Shown here in pieces: positions 27,532 through 37,075 of a DNA stretch of 64,000 bases; the stretch's first letter is position 1; the number at the start of each line of letters is the position of its first letter. The DNA comes from Kiritimatiellia bacterium. GTDB taxonomy: Bacteria > Verrucomicrobiota > Kiritimatiellia > RFP12 > UBA1067. Under the pieces are notes generated by a model. That model was not told where the DNA came from. It ran no database searches and worked only from the letters and a program-made list of their open reading frames with translations. The translations under genes were made by a program, and so were the position numbers. The stretch lies in the NCBI GenBank assembly GCA_027858965.1, contig JAQIBS010000080.1, positions 1 through 64,000 of the forward strand, written 5' to 3'.

Positions 27532-27914
27532 TTATTTCTAAATATCTGGTTGTGTGTTAAACGCCATAGCTTTAGATAACAACGCTACGCGTTGCATAAA
27601 ATTTAATGACGCAAAAATTTGTTCTGCTATCGATTATTCTGCTATAAAAGGCAAGCAGTTGATTATATAGCAACTAGGCCCGATCCCGCACCTGCGGGAT
27701 CTTGCCCTTCGGATAACGGCCTAAAAAACATGTCGACAAGCGCATTACTTGGGTTTCCGCCTCGTAGCACGCTTGGTAAGAGCTGCTTCGCGGCTGAAGC
27801 CCTTTTTGCATTGTATTGCTATCCCTGCGAAACAACCCTAATCCCCTGTGGCGCAGCAATCATGTACTATTTCTTAATTCCTGTGTGAAGCACCCCTAAC
27901 CCCTAACCCCTATT
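27532..27914. other. Gene-free spacer with several dispersed repeats
   Basis: No supported gene. 27602-27651 (TTAATGACGCAAAAATTTG, then GATTATTCTGCT) recurs in near-identical form at 60566-60606. A perfect hairpin, GATCCCGCA (27682-27690) with TGCGGGATC (27693-27701), is followed by GCCCTTCGGATAACGGCC. 27891-27912 is CCCTAACCCCTAACC, also found near 43467 and 50776. A short plus-strand open frame through this block has no family resemblance and no RBS. Confidence 0.55.
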
Positions 27915-28358
27915 CTATACTTCCAGTATAATTCCGGAGGGGTTAATCTCCAACTTTTGCAAAGGGGCATTGAGCGTGATGCCACGCACTGCCAGAACCG
28001 GGCAGATATCAACAACAATCTCTTTACCCTCTATTCGGATTGCATCATATCCCTGCAACTTTTTCTCTAATAAAGAAAGCACCTGAGCCGAGATCATTTC
28101 CTCACCCATGCCGACCATACCAACGGAGACCCCCGACAAGGTCAGCCCTGCGGCCTGCCCCTCCTCCATAATTCTTGCCTGCCACCTAGTGGTAAAGGGT
28201 ATCGTCAAACCAACTGATATCTTGCCGGAGAGAACTATAATCCCGGTTTCCAGGGTTACGTTCAGCTCTTTTAATTTATCCACCTCACCTGTCATTTTGG
28301 ACAGCAGGCTCTGCAAATCGGTGGGCTCAAAAACAAAACTTAAATTATTTACTATCAT
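27915..28358 (-). CDS. Small conserved protein of unknown function
   Basis: 147 residues. AAAGGAAAAG lies directly upstream of the ATG at 28358, which supports this start. The sequence alternates hydrophobic beta segments (VNNLSFVFEPTDLQSLLSK, TLETGIIVLSGKISVGLTI) and ends GITLNAPLQKLEINPSGIIL. There is no signal peptide. The repeated pattern, with an 'E-G-K-E-I-V-V-D' stretch followed by a paired beta end, recalls lipid-binding beta-sheet proteins, but this is only a visual resemblance. It sits just downstream of rimO on the same strand (about 85 bases). Confidence 0.65.
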   Translation of the reverse strand: MIVNNLSFVFEPTDLQSLLSKMTGEVDKLKELNVTLETGIIVLSGKISVGLTIPFTTRWQARIMEEGQAAGLTLSGVSVGMVGMGEEMISAQVLSLLEKKLQGYDAIRIEGKEIVVDICPVLAVRGITLNAPLQKLEINPSGIILEV

Positions 28359-28444
28359 TCTTTTCCTTTAATTATAAACTTTTATAAATAAAGTTGCAAA
28401 AAAAATTTCTGCTACCAAAAAAAAGAAAGTTGAGAGAGAAGCAC

Positions 28445-29782
28445 CTAACGCATAAATTCAGCTTCCAAATCATAATCCCCGCCTCCGGTAATCAGGACAC
28501 GCACAAAATCGCCGGCTTTCGCCTCAGCCGGAACACCGTCAACAATCGTCTCGCCATCCACCTCAGGAGCTTGACGCGGCAACCGTCCGATCCAAAGATC
28601 ACCCTCCTGACGCAAGAGAAGCAGTTCATCCTCTGTGCCAACCAGAGTCTGCAATTTTTCCTGCACAATTCCTGCCTGAATCTCCATCAACTTGCGGCAA
28701 CGCTCTTCGGCGACTTCCAGCTCAGGCATATCATCCATATCAAAGGCAGGGGTATCCTCCTCTGGCGAAAATATAAAGACACCCAGATGGTCAAACCTGG
28801 AGCGTTCCACATATTTCATCAGATGTTCAAAATGTTCCTCTGTCTCGCCCGGGAACCCAACCATGCAGGTTGTCCGCAACACAATTCCCGGTACAGCCTC
28901 ACGCACTCGCTCTGCTAGATCCTGGATTGCCTCAACGGCTGCAGCCCGATTCATAGCAGTTAATATCTCTGGATGGCTGTGTTGCACCGGCAAATCCAAA
29001 TACTTACAAACATGGCTGCTGTTATTGAGCAACTCAAGCAACTCGGTTGACACACTTGAGGGATAGCTGTACAGCAACCTCACCCAGAAACTTCCCTCAA
29101 TCACATCAATTCGTTTGAGCAACGCCTCAATAGATGGCAGCTCCGGTTTATCAGCACCATAATTTAAAGTGTCCTGCGAAATCATATTGAGTTCACGAAC
29201 TCCAGCCTCCACCATACAGAAAGCCTCTTCATGAATTGCACTATCATCACGGGAGCGGAAACTGCCACGGATATCTGGTATAGAACAATATGCACAACGA
29301 TGATCACACCCATCGGATATCTTGAGATAAGCGAAAGGGCCTCCGGTAAAGAGCAGAGTCGGATAAAGCGGATTAAAGATACGGGTAGCCTCACCCTCCT
29401 CCGCAAACATCAATCTTTCATCACCTTCACTTACCATAGTCACAAGATTAGCAATCTGATCCAGCTCATCAATTCCCAGAAAACCATCCACATCAGGAAA
29501 AGCCTCTGCCAGCTGCTCCCTGTAGCGTTGTACCATACAACCGGTCACAATCACCGCACGGCAATCACCATTCGCCTTATGAGCACAGGCACTCAGAATA
29601 CTCTCTGCCGACTCTTCACGGGCAATATCAATAAAAGCACATGTGTTAATTAGAATAATGTCAGCACTCTCCGGCGATGCTGCCAAAGTAATTTTTCCTG
29701 CTTTAAGATAACCGGCCATAATCTGGGAATCTACAAGATTCTTGGCACATCCCAAACTGATAAATCCAACACTTACCGACAT
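28445..29782 (-). CDS. rimO: Ribosomal protein S12 methylthiotransferase
   Basis: 445 residues. The N-terminal UPF0004 domain opens VGFISLGCAKNLVDSQIMAG, with cluster cysteines also in INTCAFI and GCMVQRY. The radical-SAM motif is SDGCDHRCAYCSIPDIRGSF. A C-terminal TRAM domain (about 380-445) ends the protein. RimO adds a methylthio group to the conserved aspartate of S12 using two [4Fe-4S] clusters and SAM. GAGGAACTTTGA precedes the ATG. The text VDSQIM and SIPDIRG separate it from MiaB. Confidence 0.96.
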   Translation of the reverse strand: MSVSVGFISLGCAKNLVDSQIMAGYLKAGKITLAASPESADIILINTCAFIDIAREESAESILSACAHKANGDCRAVIVTGCMVQRYREQLAEAFPDVDGFLGIDELDQIANLVTMVSEGDERLMFAEEGEATRIFNPLYPTLLFTGGPFAYLKISDGCDHRCAYCSIPDIRGSFRSRDDSAIHEEAFCMVEAGVRELNMISQDTLNYGADKPELPSIEALLKRIDVIEGSFWVRLLYSYPSSVSTELLELLNNSSHVCKYLDLPVQHSHPEILTAMNRAAAVEAIQDLAERVREAVPGIVLRTTCMVGFPGETEEHFEHLMKYVERSRFDHLGVFIFSPEEDTPAFDMDDMPELEVAEERCRKLMEIQAGIVQEKLQTLVGTEDELLLLRQEGDLWIGRLPRQAPEVDGETIVDGVPAEAKAGDFVRVLITGGGDYDLEAEFMR

Positions 29783-29943
29783 TCAAAGTTCCTCGTTTTC
29801 TAGTTCTTCCGTGTTTTTAGCAACTCAACAAAATCTCAGACAAGATCCATGGCGGGGTCACGGCCCCCTCCTACAGCTTAAAAACTTTAAGTCCTGCATC
29901 CCTACTTGTCAGGGCGTAGTTCTACTAGCAGGACGAAGACCGA

Positions 29944-29972
29944 TTGAACGCTATTAATATTTATATTATAAT
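29944..29972 (+). promoter_or_regulatory. Sigma70-type promoter for the tyrosine-rich exported protein
   Basis: TTGAAC (29944-29949), exactly 17 bases, then a perfect TATAAT (29967-29972), 30 bases before the start codon at 30003. Confidence 0.7.
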
Positions 29973-30002
29973 ACATGACAACCACAAAATGAATGCCTTA
30001 TA

Positions 30003-30494
30003 ATGAATTTAATGAAAAAGATAGCCGCAACACTGATATTTCTCGCAATCTGCGCTCTTTGCAGGGCAGAAGAAAGTACATATTACTATGAAAGCTGGAG
30101 ATATGAGCCGCTTCACTACTCGATGCGCCCCTACTCCCAGGATTATGGATACAGCTCTCTTACAACACCGCCCTACTATAATTCAAGCAATGGCTTTGAT
30201 CCATCCAAGCCCTATGTGGGACTAAGCTATGGTTGGACCTACGGACGCTACCGTAACTATCACTACCCATACTACAACTCCTGGTGGAATGGCTACTCTG
30301 TATATTTCAATATTTTTCCTAATAAATATATCAATCCCGTGGATGATAAAGATGCTCCGCATGTTCCTGGATCTGCCCCACTTATTTTAAAAGAAAATGA
30401 GCCCCGATCCCCCATGGATTTAATGCTTCAGGATTTTCTTGCCAGCACGAACCGCATTGAAATTAAGGCCGGCACTTTGAAAGTTGAACGATAA
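30003..30494 (+). CDS. Small exported tyrosine-rich protein, unknown function
   Basis: 163 residues. The signal peptide is MNLMKKIAATLIFLAICALCRA; the start could equally be the internal ATG at 30012. The mature part is unusually rich in tyrosine, serine and proline (YYYESWRYEPLHYSMRPYSQ, YGRYRNYHYPYYNSWWNG) and ends with a short charged segment (TNRIEIKAGTLKVER). No domain is recognised. The composition suggests an envelope or matrix protein. It has its own promoter and is followed by a dispersed repeat copy. Confidence 0.65.
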   Translation: MNLMKKIAATLIFLAICALCRAEESTYYYESWRYEPLHYSMRPYSQDYGYSSLTTPPYYNSSNGFDPSKPYVGLSYGWTYGRYRNYHYPYYNSWWNGYSVYFNIFPNKYINPVDDKDAPHVPGSAPLILKENEPRSPMDLMLQDFLASTNRIEIKAGTLKVER

Positions 30495-30504
30495 AGAGAA
30501 TAAA

Positions 30505-30654
30505 GAATTCAATATCCAACACGGAACTCCCAATATCCAAATTAAGAGCTACCATCGCAGCATCATCGCACTGCATAGTCTTGAACCAAAACAGAAGCGC
30601 ACTCCTTTTTTACTTGTTCAGTTGGATATTCCGTGTTGAATATTGGATATTGAG
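30505..30654. repeat. Dispersed inverted-repeat element, copy 1
   Basis: The left arm (30508-30540) contains CAATATCCAACACGGAACTC and CCAATATCCAA. The right arm (about 30615-30653) contains TTGGATATTCCGTGTTGAAT and ATTGGATATTG, its near reverse complement. About 75 bases of unique sequence separate the arms. The same arms occur inside the 251-bp element at 46070-46320, and a left arm alone occurs at 38973-39015. Confidence 0.75.
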
Positions 30655-30709
30655 TACAGCTATGCTGCGCTACGGACTTCGTGGTTAAAAATCATTTATA
30701 TTTATCACA

Positions 30710-33700
30710 TCACTGCCATTGCAACACACGCACCTCACCGGTTTCCATCTCCAGTCCAAGCGTTGGTCCTATTCCCACACGTTTATGGTTCAGTGCATCG
30801 AAAACCGATCGATCAGATCCAGTATTTACACTAATAAATCCGTTTGTCTGAGCCTGCAATGATAACGTATCCTCTGCAGCCCAGAGAGCGGGTCCAGGTT
30901 CTGTATATAGATGAACTCCCGATATCTTCGCTATGGCATGAATCAGTTCCGGGGTTAACTGCGGAACTCCTACAAATACATCCAGCCCTGCCTTTGATTT
31001 ACGCATAGCGACCGCCGCAGATCCATCGGAATAAACAGCCAGCACCTCTTCAGAAGCAGCCTCTACACTTAGGAGCGGATCTATCTTTGTTTCAGGGCCC
31101 CACTCTTTTAGCAAACCATATTTCCTGCCGATTTCAGTCGGTTTAACCACCGCCGTCGGCAGATTAACCAGCGAGGCCTTAAAACCGGTAACTTCCCGAA
31201 CTCCATCAACATCTCTTCGCTCAGGGTAAATCAACCCGGGTGCCCAGCACCAAACTCGTGTAATCCTGGAATCATCTCCCCCGAACCAACCTGACATCCG
31301 ATGGAACAGGGTTCGCTTGCGCTGCTCAGCCAGAACGGTTCGCTGTTCAGGAGTCAGGTGCCATGCACTTAGAAACACCTGCATCCTTGCCTGCACACTA
31401 CCATCAATAACATCCTGCATCAGATACTGACCATACGGGGCACCACACCGCCCCAGAGCGCCACGTCCTTCGTAGATCAAAGGACGCGCCGCCTTTGATG
31501 AGCCACCTGTCAGATAACACATACTGGTCTCATCAATAACAGCCGCTATCTCGGGCGTAAAAGGTTCTTTGCGTTGCAGCATTGCATTATCTACCGGACG
31601 CAACCGTACACACTCCTGCCAGATAGCCGCATCATTAAACCATCCCTGCCCCGGTAGATCCATCCACCATGTTCCAAAACCTCTCAATGCAGCCTGGGCC
31701 GTATTACGAAGCATCACCTGCTGGCTCTGCTTCAAATCCACTAACCCGCCCTCCTGCACATGAACATCTTTACGCGGATCAAGATATGTCCGGGAGTCAT
31801 CTTCATTAAGCCAGAGGATACCTGCGGCCTTAACACTCTCAGTGGCACTCATGGCCGGGGCTGTACCAAGCCATTTACGGTCAAAATAGGATATGGGAGA
31901 ACAGAGAATATCAATATCTTTACTCCTGAGCAGAGAGCCCAGCGCATAGTGCCCGCTAGTCGGAGCTCCATTACTCAAGGGGCCAAATTCAAACCCGTAC
32001 CCGTAGAAGAACAGCACCAGTTTTTTGCCATCTGTTCCGCGACGGCAGGCAGCTGCAAGAACCTTAACAAAATCGGACATCTCCTGCTGCTGAAAAAGAG
32101 CAAATTCAATCAGACGTTTTTCACGGGCAGGATCGCGCAGAAAACCTTCTGAATGGGCACGACGCTCAGCAGCTGTCGGAGGCTCAGCCGTTGCTGCCTG
32201 CGGGTCTCCCTTCACCGTTAGCCACTTACGAAATGCTGAGCGTGTAGCCGCATCATAACCACTCAGAGGGTGTCCCCATGAATTGTAATAAAACCACTCC
32301 CCTGTATTTTGTCCGCAGGGATGCAGACCCGCAAAGTTCTCAGGAAAAGTTATACCCATATGACGCGCGAGTCGCTCAAAATGAGCACAAACATCAGCGC
32401 GGTAAGTACGGTCGGAAACACAGGCCATGGGATTGGAAGTCACTGGATCATAAGTCATGCGTGCCTCAGGATGTTGCTCCAGCCACCACCCGGGGGCATT
32501 AGCGCTGAAACGGGGTACCAGCAACACATCGGGATTCACAGCAATGATCCGGCGACATAATGCATCGACTGACGTCCAATCCTGCACAGTTCCAGGTTTT
32601 TGCCAGCAGGTTGAGGCCGCAAAAGATATCAGATCCACGCCGGCATCACGTGCCAGTGCCACCTGACTTAGAAACGGGCCTGCAGCTCCTCCAATTAAAG
32701 TATGAACCCCACCTTTGCTCACACTATATACAGCGGGAGTGATCGCCTGCTCCTGACTTCCTTTAACCTGAAAGGAACAACGATATGAGGTTCCTATACC
32801 AAAGCTGAATTTCCTGCCGGTGTGCAGATGAAAATCCGGCCACTTTTTACCATTCTTGGGATTGATCAGGGTAACATGCAGCGCCTTATCTGCAAAAGAG
32901 ACCTTGCCGACAGTATTAGCTTCAGCCATTGGCCAGACACGCCATACAGCATTGAAAGCCTCCGCATTGGCAAAACTGCCAACGGACAGAACTTCTGTGC
33001 CGGTATTTACCTCAGTAATACTTAAATTCTTTAGCCAGAGCTCACCGGGATTACGACCAAAACGAAAATGCAATGTTCCGTTAGCCTCAACCTCATTATC
33101 CGGTATGAATTCAAAATGTTCTTCTTTCCAGTTTTTGTCAACTGAGATTAATCCTCCTCGTTCCTGTCCCCAGAAAAAACGGGGCGGTACAGATTCTCCA
33201 TTAACTTGTATCTGCGGACCACCCTGAGTTTTCCTGACCCGAACTGTCACAGGCTTGGCCTCACCGGAGAAAATATTAAAGTTACCAAGAGCTTCCGTTG
33301 CCGATATATCCTGCTCCCCCCTCTTATCAATAATAACATCCGTTCCGCGTGTCAGCACAAAGTGCTGTTGCCCCGCAGCAAACGGCATTGAAATGTGATT
33401 CACACCGGCATCCACATCAAAACTCTTCTCTGTTGTACCGCTATGAATTGTCAGCTTGGCAGGAGTTTTGAGGAAAAGGGTAACAAAAACTTCATCCGTA
33501 AGAGTGTCGGCTCTACGGGGCCGGGAAGGGACAGATTCTTTTTCGCCGGGTTTCTGCTTGATGCCATCCAGAGATTTCGAATGGAGGCGATAAAAATAGT
33601 AGAGAGCATCTTCGTTGACTGAAGGTTGCCTGCCTTTCTTGTACCATTCAATATAGTAGCGGCTGGCTTTCAGAAAGGCGGCATGAGATAACATAGCCCC

Positions 33701-34576
33701 CCAATGTCCATTCCATAAGCTTGTCGTGTAAGCCGATCCAAAAGAAGCCAGATAAGATGACTCCCCCCAGTCATTCCATGTCACAATCTCCACCCATGTT
33801 GCCTTGTCGCGGATAGCTCCCTCCCACTGCTTTGCCAATCCCTCAAAACCGCGTGAGCCATAGACGCGATAGTTGCCCCCCTGTCCACGATAGTAAGGTG
33901 TGATCCCCGCCATGAAAAGCTTATCGCCCCCCAGCCACTTATGGGCCAGCAGATGATTGCTCTCTGTAATCTGCTCAGGAGTTCCTGCCGCACCGAAGTG
34001 AAAGAAGCCATCTATAGAGTCGCTGTAGTCATTAAAAACCTGGTCGACCTGCTTCTGCTGTGGCATCTCCGTTGCAGGTGTCGGATAGAAGAACGGAACA
34101 TAACAGATAGCCCGTTCTCCTGTGAATTCCTTCTTAACAAAATTCGCCTGTTTACGCCCCCCGCCAAAGGTGGATAGAACTGGCTTCCCTTTATAACAGA
34201 ATTGATTGGGATGATTGCGAAAGCTCTCCACCATATCGCGAGTTTCTTCCAGGGAGAGCTTTGTTGCGTAATCAGCGGAGATAAACAGCTTAAAGCCGGT
34301 GCCCAATTCCTTGGCTGCCTGATAAAGTAGCTCTGTGCGTTTTTTATAGTGAGGTTCACGCACAGACCAGCCCCCGCAATTCAAAGCAAAACCATCTATC
34401 CCGGCCGACTGCGCCGCACGGATTTCGCGTTGATAATCGGTAATCGTAGAGCCACCACCATAAGTCGGAATACACACCATGTAATGCGCAAATACGCATC
34501 GTTTTTCAGCATGCATTGCAGTAACATTTGCGAGTATAATAAGCCCCGCAATAATCAACTTAGAAAATGTCTTCAT
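30710..34576 (-). CDS. Exported two-module glycosidase: GH71-type plus GH42-like barrel
   Basis: 1288 residues, signal peptide about 1-23 (ending MHAEK). The N-terminal module (about 25-345) matches GH71 alpha-1,3-glucanases: FAHYMVCIPTYGG, SAGIDGFALNCGGWS, FKLFISADYATK and WVEIVTWNDWGESSYL. A beta-rich linker (about 360-620) follows. The C-terminal module (from about 640) is a second TIM-barrel glycosidase of GH42/beta-galactosidase appearance: GVDLISFAASTCW, PGWWLEQHPEARMTYDP, a candidate acid/base glutamate in GQNTGEWFYYNSWG, and DILCSPISYFDRKW, then GLVDLKQSQQVMLRNTAQA. Its exact family is not certain. Target polysaccharides could be alpha-glucan and a galactose- or fucose-type side chain. 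GGGGGATTGA precedes the ATG. Confidence 0.8.
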   Translation of the reverse strand: MKTFSKLIIAGLIILANVTAMHAEKRCVFAHYMVCIPTYGGGSTITDYQREIRAAQSAGIDGFALNCGGWSVREPHYKKRTELLYQAAKELGTGFKLFISADYATKLSLEETRDMVESFRNHPNQFCYKGKPVLSTFGGGRKQANFVKKEFTGERAICYVPFFYPTPATEMPQQKQVDQVFNDYSDSIDGFFHFGAAGTPEQITESNHLLAHKWLGGDKLFMAGITPYYRGQGGNYRVYGSRGFEGLAKQWEGAIRDKATWVEIVTWNDWGESSYLASFGSAYTTSLWNGHWGAMLSHAAFLKASRYYIEWYKKGRQPSVNEDALYYFYRLHSKSLDGIKQKPGEKESVPSRPRRADTLTDEVFVTLFLKTPAKLTIHSGTTEKSFDVDAGVNHISMPFAAGQQHFVLTRGTDVIIDKRGEQDISATEALGNFNIFSGEAKPVTVRVRKTQGGPQIQVNGESVPPRFFWGQERGGLISVDKNWKEEHFEFIPDNEVEANGTLHFRFGRNPGELWLKNLSITEVNTGTEVLSVGSFANAEAFNAVWRVWPMAEANTVGKVSFADKALHVTLINPKNGKKWPDFHLHTGRKFSFGIGTSYRCSFQVKGSQEQAITPAVYSVSKGGVHTLIGGAAGPFLSQVALARDAGVDLISFAASTCWQKPGTVQDWTSVDALCRRIIAVNPDVLLVPRFSANAPGWWLEQHPEARMTYDPVTSNPMACVSDRTYRADVCAHFERLARHMGITFPENFAGLHPCGQNTGEWFYYNSWGHPLSGYDAATRSAFRKWLTVKGDPQAATAEPPTAAERRAHSEGFLRDPAREKRLIEFALFQQQEMSDFVKVLAAACRRGTDGKKLVLFFYGYGFEFGPLSNGAPTSGHYALGSLLRSKDIDILCSPISYFDRKWLGTAPAMSATESVKAAGILWLNEDDSRTYLDPRKDVHVQEGGLVDLKQSQQVMLRNTAQAALRGFGTWWMDLPGQGWFNDAAIWQECVRLRPVDNAMLQRKEPFTPEIAAVIDETSMCYLTGGSSKAARPLIYEGRGALGRCGAPYGQYLMQDVIDGSVQARMQVFLSAWHLTPEQRTVLAEQRKRTLFHRMSGWFGGDDSRITRVWCWAPGLIYPERRDVDGVREVTGFKASLVNLPTAVVKPTEIGRKYGLLKEWGPETKIDPLLSVEAASEEVLAVYSDGSAAVAMRKSKAGLDVFVGVPQLTPELIHAIAKISGVHLYTEPGPALWAAEDTLSLQAQTNGFISVNTGSDRSVFDALNHKRVGIGPTLGLEMETGEVRVLQWQ

Positions 34577-34836
34577 TCAATCCCCCTGATTTATAATATA
34601 TTGGTGCGTTAAACAATAAACCTCAGATTCTTCCAACTTTTTCATGGGTGAATCATCGCTACTCGGTATCGGGATCGCTATCGCTATCGGACGTAGCAAC
34701 CATCGGTTTCAATTCGATACCGATTGCGATACCGCCAACAAAGGCCAAGATTCACGTGTAAATACAGTTTTAGTAGCCATCACAGCCTTTCAAAGCCTGA
34801 ACTACATATCTGACGTATTGAGAACCTGTATGTAGT
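34577..34836. other. Spacer with GATACCGATAGCGAT-type repeat and palindrome
   Basis: 34662-34735 holds iterated CGGTATCGGGATCGCTATCG and CGATACCGATTGCGATACCG units in opposite orientation, also seen as GATGCCGATAGCGATAGCG at 60129-60147. GAACTACATA and TATGTAGTTC (about 34799-34839) form a ten-base inverted repeat. No gene is supported. Confidence 0.5.
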
Positions 34837-35487
34837 TCACAAAAGCAGGATAAGAGTTCCGGTTATCTGGGAAAACCAAATACTCGCGTCTTTGTCCTGT
34901 TGCACTTCTCCGATTCCTATGACGGAAATGTCCTCAGCGTCAAACAAACCATCGCGAGTCGCGCATTCGATCAATTTGATCCATCTATGATTGCCAACGT
35001 ACGCGCTGGCATCAACCACCAGTTTCGCGCCAGTGTCGACCTTTAGCGTGTCGCAGACAAACGTTCCTGCCCCCTGCGGGCTCAGGGTGAAACTAACACA
35101 TTGCTGTCCTGAATGCCGTCCGATGACGCATGCAGCTCAACGGTCTGTGCATAAATCGAAGCTGATTCGGCAACAGAGACCGTACCCGTACCATAGTCAC
35201 CTACATGTAATGTCAGCAATTTCCAGTCGCGTGGTATTGGCGCCGGCATTGTCCAACGTCAGATCAGAGAAAGTGCCGATATCATCGGTATCCATACTGA
35301 CTGTGTATGGCCCCACCGTATTCGTGATGAAAACATGATTATAATCAGGCACACCCGCAGTCCAGGCCGCAGGGTTGGACCATAAGCCATCCGTTGCACT
35401 ATTCCACACCGTCGTCTGACTCTTAGCAGACACCGCCAGCAGGGCGAGTGCCACACACACAAATACGCTATTCAAAGCTGTTTTCAT
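34837..35487 (-). pseudogene. Decayed PEP-CTERM/autotransporter-style passenger gene
   Basis: The start at 35487 gives a good signal peptide (MKTALNSVFVCVALALLAVS) and the passenger opening TTVWNSATDGLWSNPAAW, then FITNTVGPYTVSMDTDDIG. The frame stops at 35197 (LEIADITCR). Homology then resumes one frame over (GDYGTGTVSVAESASIYAQT) and shifts again near 35095 into VSFTLSPQGAGTFVCDTLKV, DASAYVGNHRWIKLIECATR and ISVIGIGEV, ending at 34837. At least two frame lesions and probably a deletion have broken it. Intact relatives are exported beta-structured proteins with strand-rich passengers. Confidence 0.75.
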
Positions 35488-35658
35488 CTCATTATCCTCG
35501 TTTGAGCTAATTAACCACTTAATAATAATCATACCCTGTTTGCAACATTACCGCAAACAAATATGGAACGTCAAAAGAGTGGCGGGGCTGGACCACCGGA
35601 TTCAGCGCATTCGGCAATGATCGCAGCCCTTATGAGTAAGACAGATAGTGGATATGGG

Positions 35659-37014
35659 TTACTTTGACGAAAAATCAAATGCGGGATCATCAAGATCGAT
35701 CCGATAAAGGATCTGGTTGTAATCATGGCGCGGTGTAGGCGCCTTTGTTTTACTGAACTCCCGTGTGTATGTTCCTTCAAAAAGAAGTATCGGAGATCCC
35801 GAAGGCGTAAAATTCTGATGGATTCTGGGGTTGTAAAAGGTGTATTTATCATGGGTGACCACCTTAACGGCGTTTATCCACGGACCTATAGGTTTCTTTG
35901 CCTCAGCATACCAGATTTCCCCCAGCTCAGAAGGCTCGCCCCCCATTTCGGTGAATACGGCAACCCACTTGTTACGAAACGCATTCCATGCTATTGAACC
36001 CCGATGTGGAACAAGAAATTTTTTATCTTTAAATGTCGGCACGTTTTTCTGAGGTGTCAGCCTCTTCCATTTAGCAGGATCTTTCCAGCTCTCATAATCC
36101 GCCCTGCACTGCAATGCAGGAAAGGGATCTCCAAATAGAACAAGCTCTTCACCTGAGTCATTTTTCATAAACACAGGATGACCGAGCGGCAAGAGGGATG
36201 GGCAGGAATCACCGCTGCTCTTATTCCATAAAACCTGCAGTTGTTCAAAAATCTCCTTTTCCTCATTCCACTCGCATAATCCAAATTCATAAGATGTTAA
36301 ATGAGATTCTATTTTTGTATAGACAGCAACCAGCCTTACTCTGTTTTGCGAATCGGGTAGTGAGACAAGGCCGGTTATCCAGGTCGGACCTTTACCCGGC
36401 ATACGTGCAATCACTTTTGGTTCACCCGGTTTTTCAGAGAAGTAGCTATATCGAAGAGCAATTGGCGGCTCAAATGATTTGAGAGGTTTTAAGGGTGAGG
36501 TTGCTCCGATAATATGAAATAGTCCAAGAGGATAACGGGCGATTTTCGTATCACCCCAACTCCAGAAAAGCCTGTTTTTATAAGAAGTGAGCTGGATTGT
36601 ATCACAGCCGAGAATGCCCTGATCTTTCCACTCCCGATGCAGGCCGAGCTTCTGACTCTCTGAGAACAGACCACTGCCTGTGATTCGCCCTAGTCGTTTA
36701 CCGGGAACAACACGCTCGACTTCAACAGACAAGGTTTCACCACTCCTCGGTTCCAGCAGCACACCCCTGTATCCAAATCCATCCTTAGGAACTGTGTAGC
36801 CATGCCCAATGATGGTGAACCAGACTTTTTTATTCATCAGCGCAGGTAGGTCGAAGGCAATATTGCCGGCATTATCGCTAACAAAGCGCATGTCGTGGGT
36901 TGTACGCAGTTCAACAAGAGGAACAGGCCACCCGTTCTCTTTGTCAATAATGTTGATACGACAAGGCGCAGCTGTACAAAGCAGCGGCTGCGTGTAACTA
37001 ATCTGAAAAATCAT
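35659..37014 (-). CDS. Conserved PVC-type protein of unknown function, perhaps 5'-truncated
   Basis: 451 residues. It contains CRINIIDKENGWPVPLVELR, a carboxypeptidase-regulatory-like beta-sandwich (about 18-110), then YRGVLLEPRSGETLSVEVE. A five-bladed-propeller-like part follows, with RLFWSWGDTKIARYPLGLFH, GPTWITGLVSLPDSQNRVRL and VPHRGSIAWNAFRNKWVAVF. From memory similar proteins occur in planctomycetes and relatives, without assigned function. The propeller with W-G-D-T suggests sugar handling. The only usable ATG is 37014; there is no RBS, and the first 15 residues do not form a proper signal peptide although relatives appear to be exported. The cysK fragment just upstream is also headless, so a rearrangement may have cut this gene as well. 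Confidence 0.6.
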   Translation of the reverse strand: MIFQISYTQPLLCTAAPCRINIIDKENGWPVPLVELRTTHDMRFVSDNAGNIAFDLPALMNKKVWFTIIGHGYTVPKDGFGYRGVLLEPRSGETLSVEVERVVPGKRLGRITGSGLFSESQKLGLHREWKDQGILGCDTIQLTSYKNRLFWSWGDTKIARYPLGLFHIIGATSPLKPLKSFEPPIALRYSYFSEKPGEPKVIARMPGKGPTWITGLVSLPDSQNRVRLVAVYTKIESHLTSYEFGLCEWNEEKEIFEQLQVLWNKSSGDSCPSLLPLGHPVFMKNDSGEELVLFGDPFPALQCRADYESWKDPAKWKRLTPQKNVPTFKDKKFLVPHRGSIAWNAFRNKWVAVFTEMGGEPSELGEIWYAEAKKPIGPWINAVKVVTHDKYTFYNPRIHQNFTPSGSPILLFEGTYTREFSKTKAPTPRHDYNQILYRIDLDDPAFDFSSK

Positions 37015-37075
37015 TTTTCGTTTTTTTAGCGCTTTTCGTAGTTAACTTATTTAGTTGCGACTCCGCTGCATCAGG

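Noticed and set aside
27532-27914. tRNA or small RNA gene in the spacer after infA
   Set aside because: The hairpin near 27682 lacks any cloverleaf arms or TTCGA-type T-loop, and the surrounding text is repeated elsewhere.
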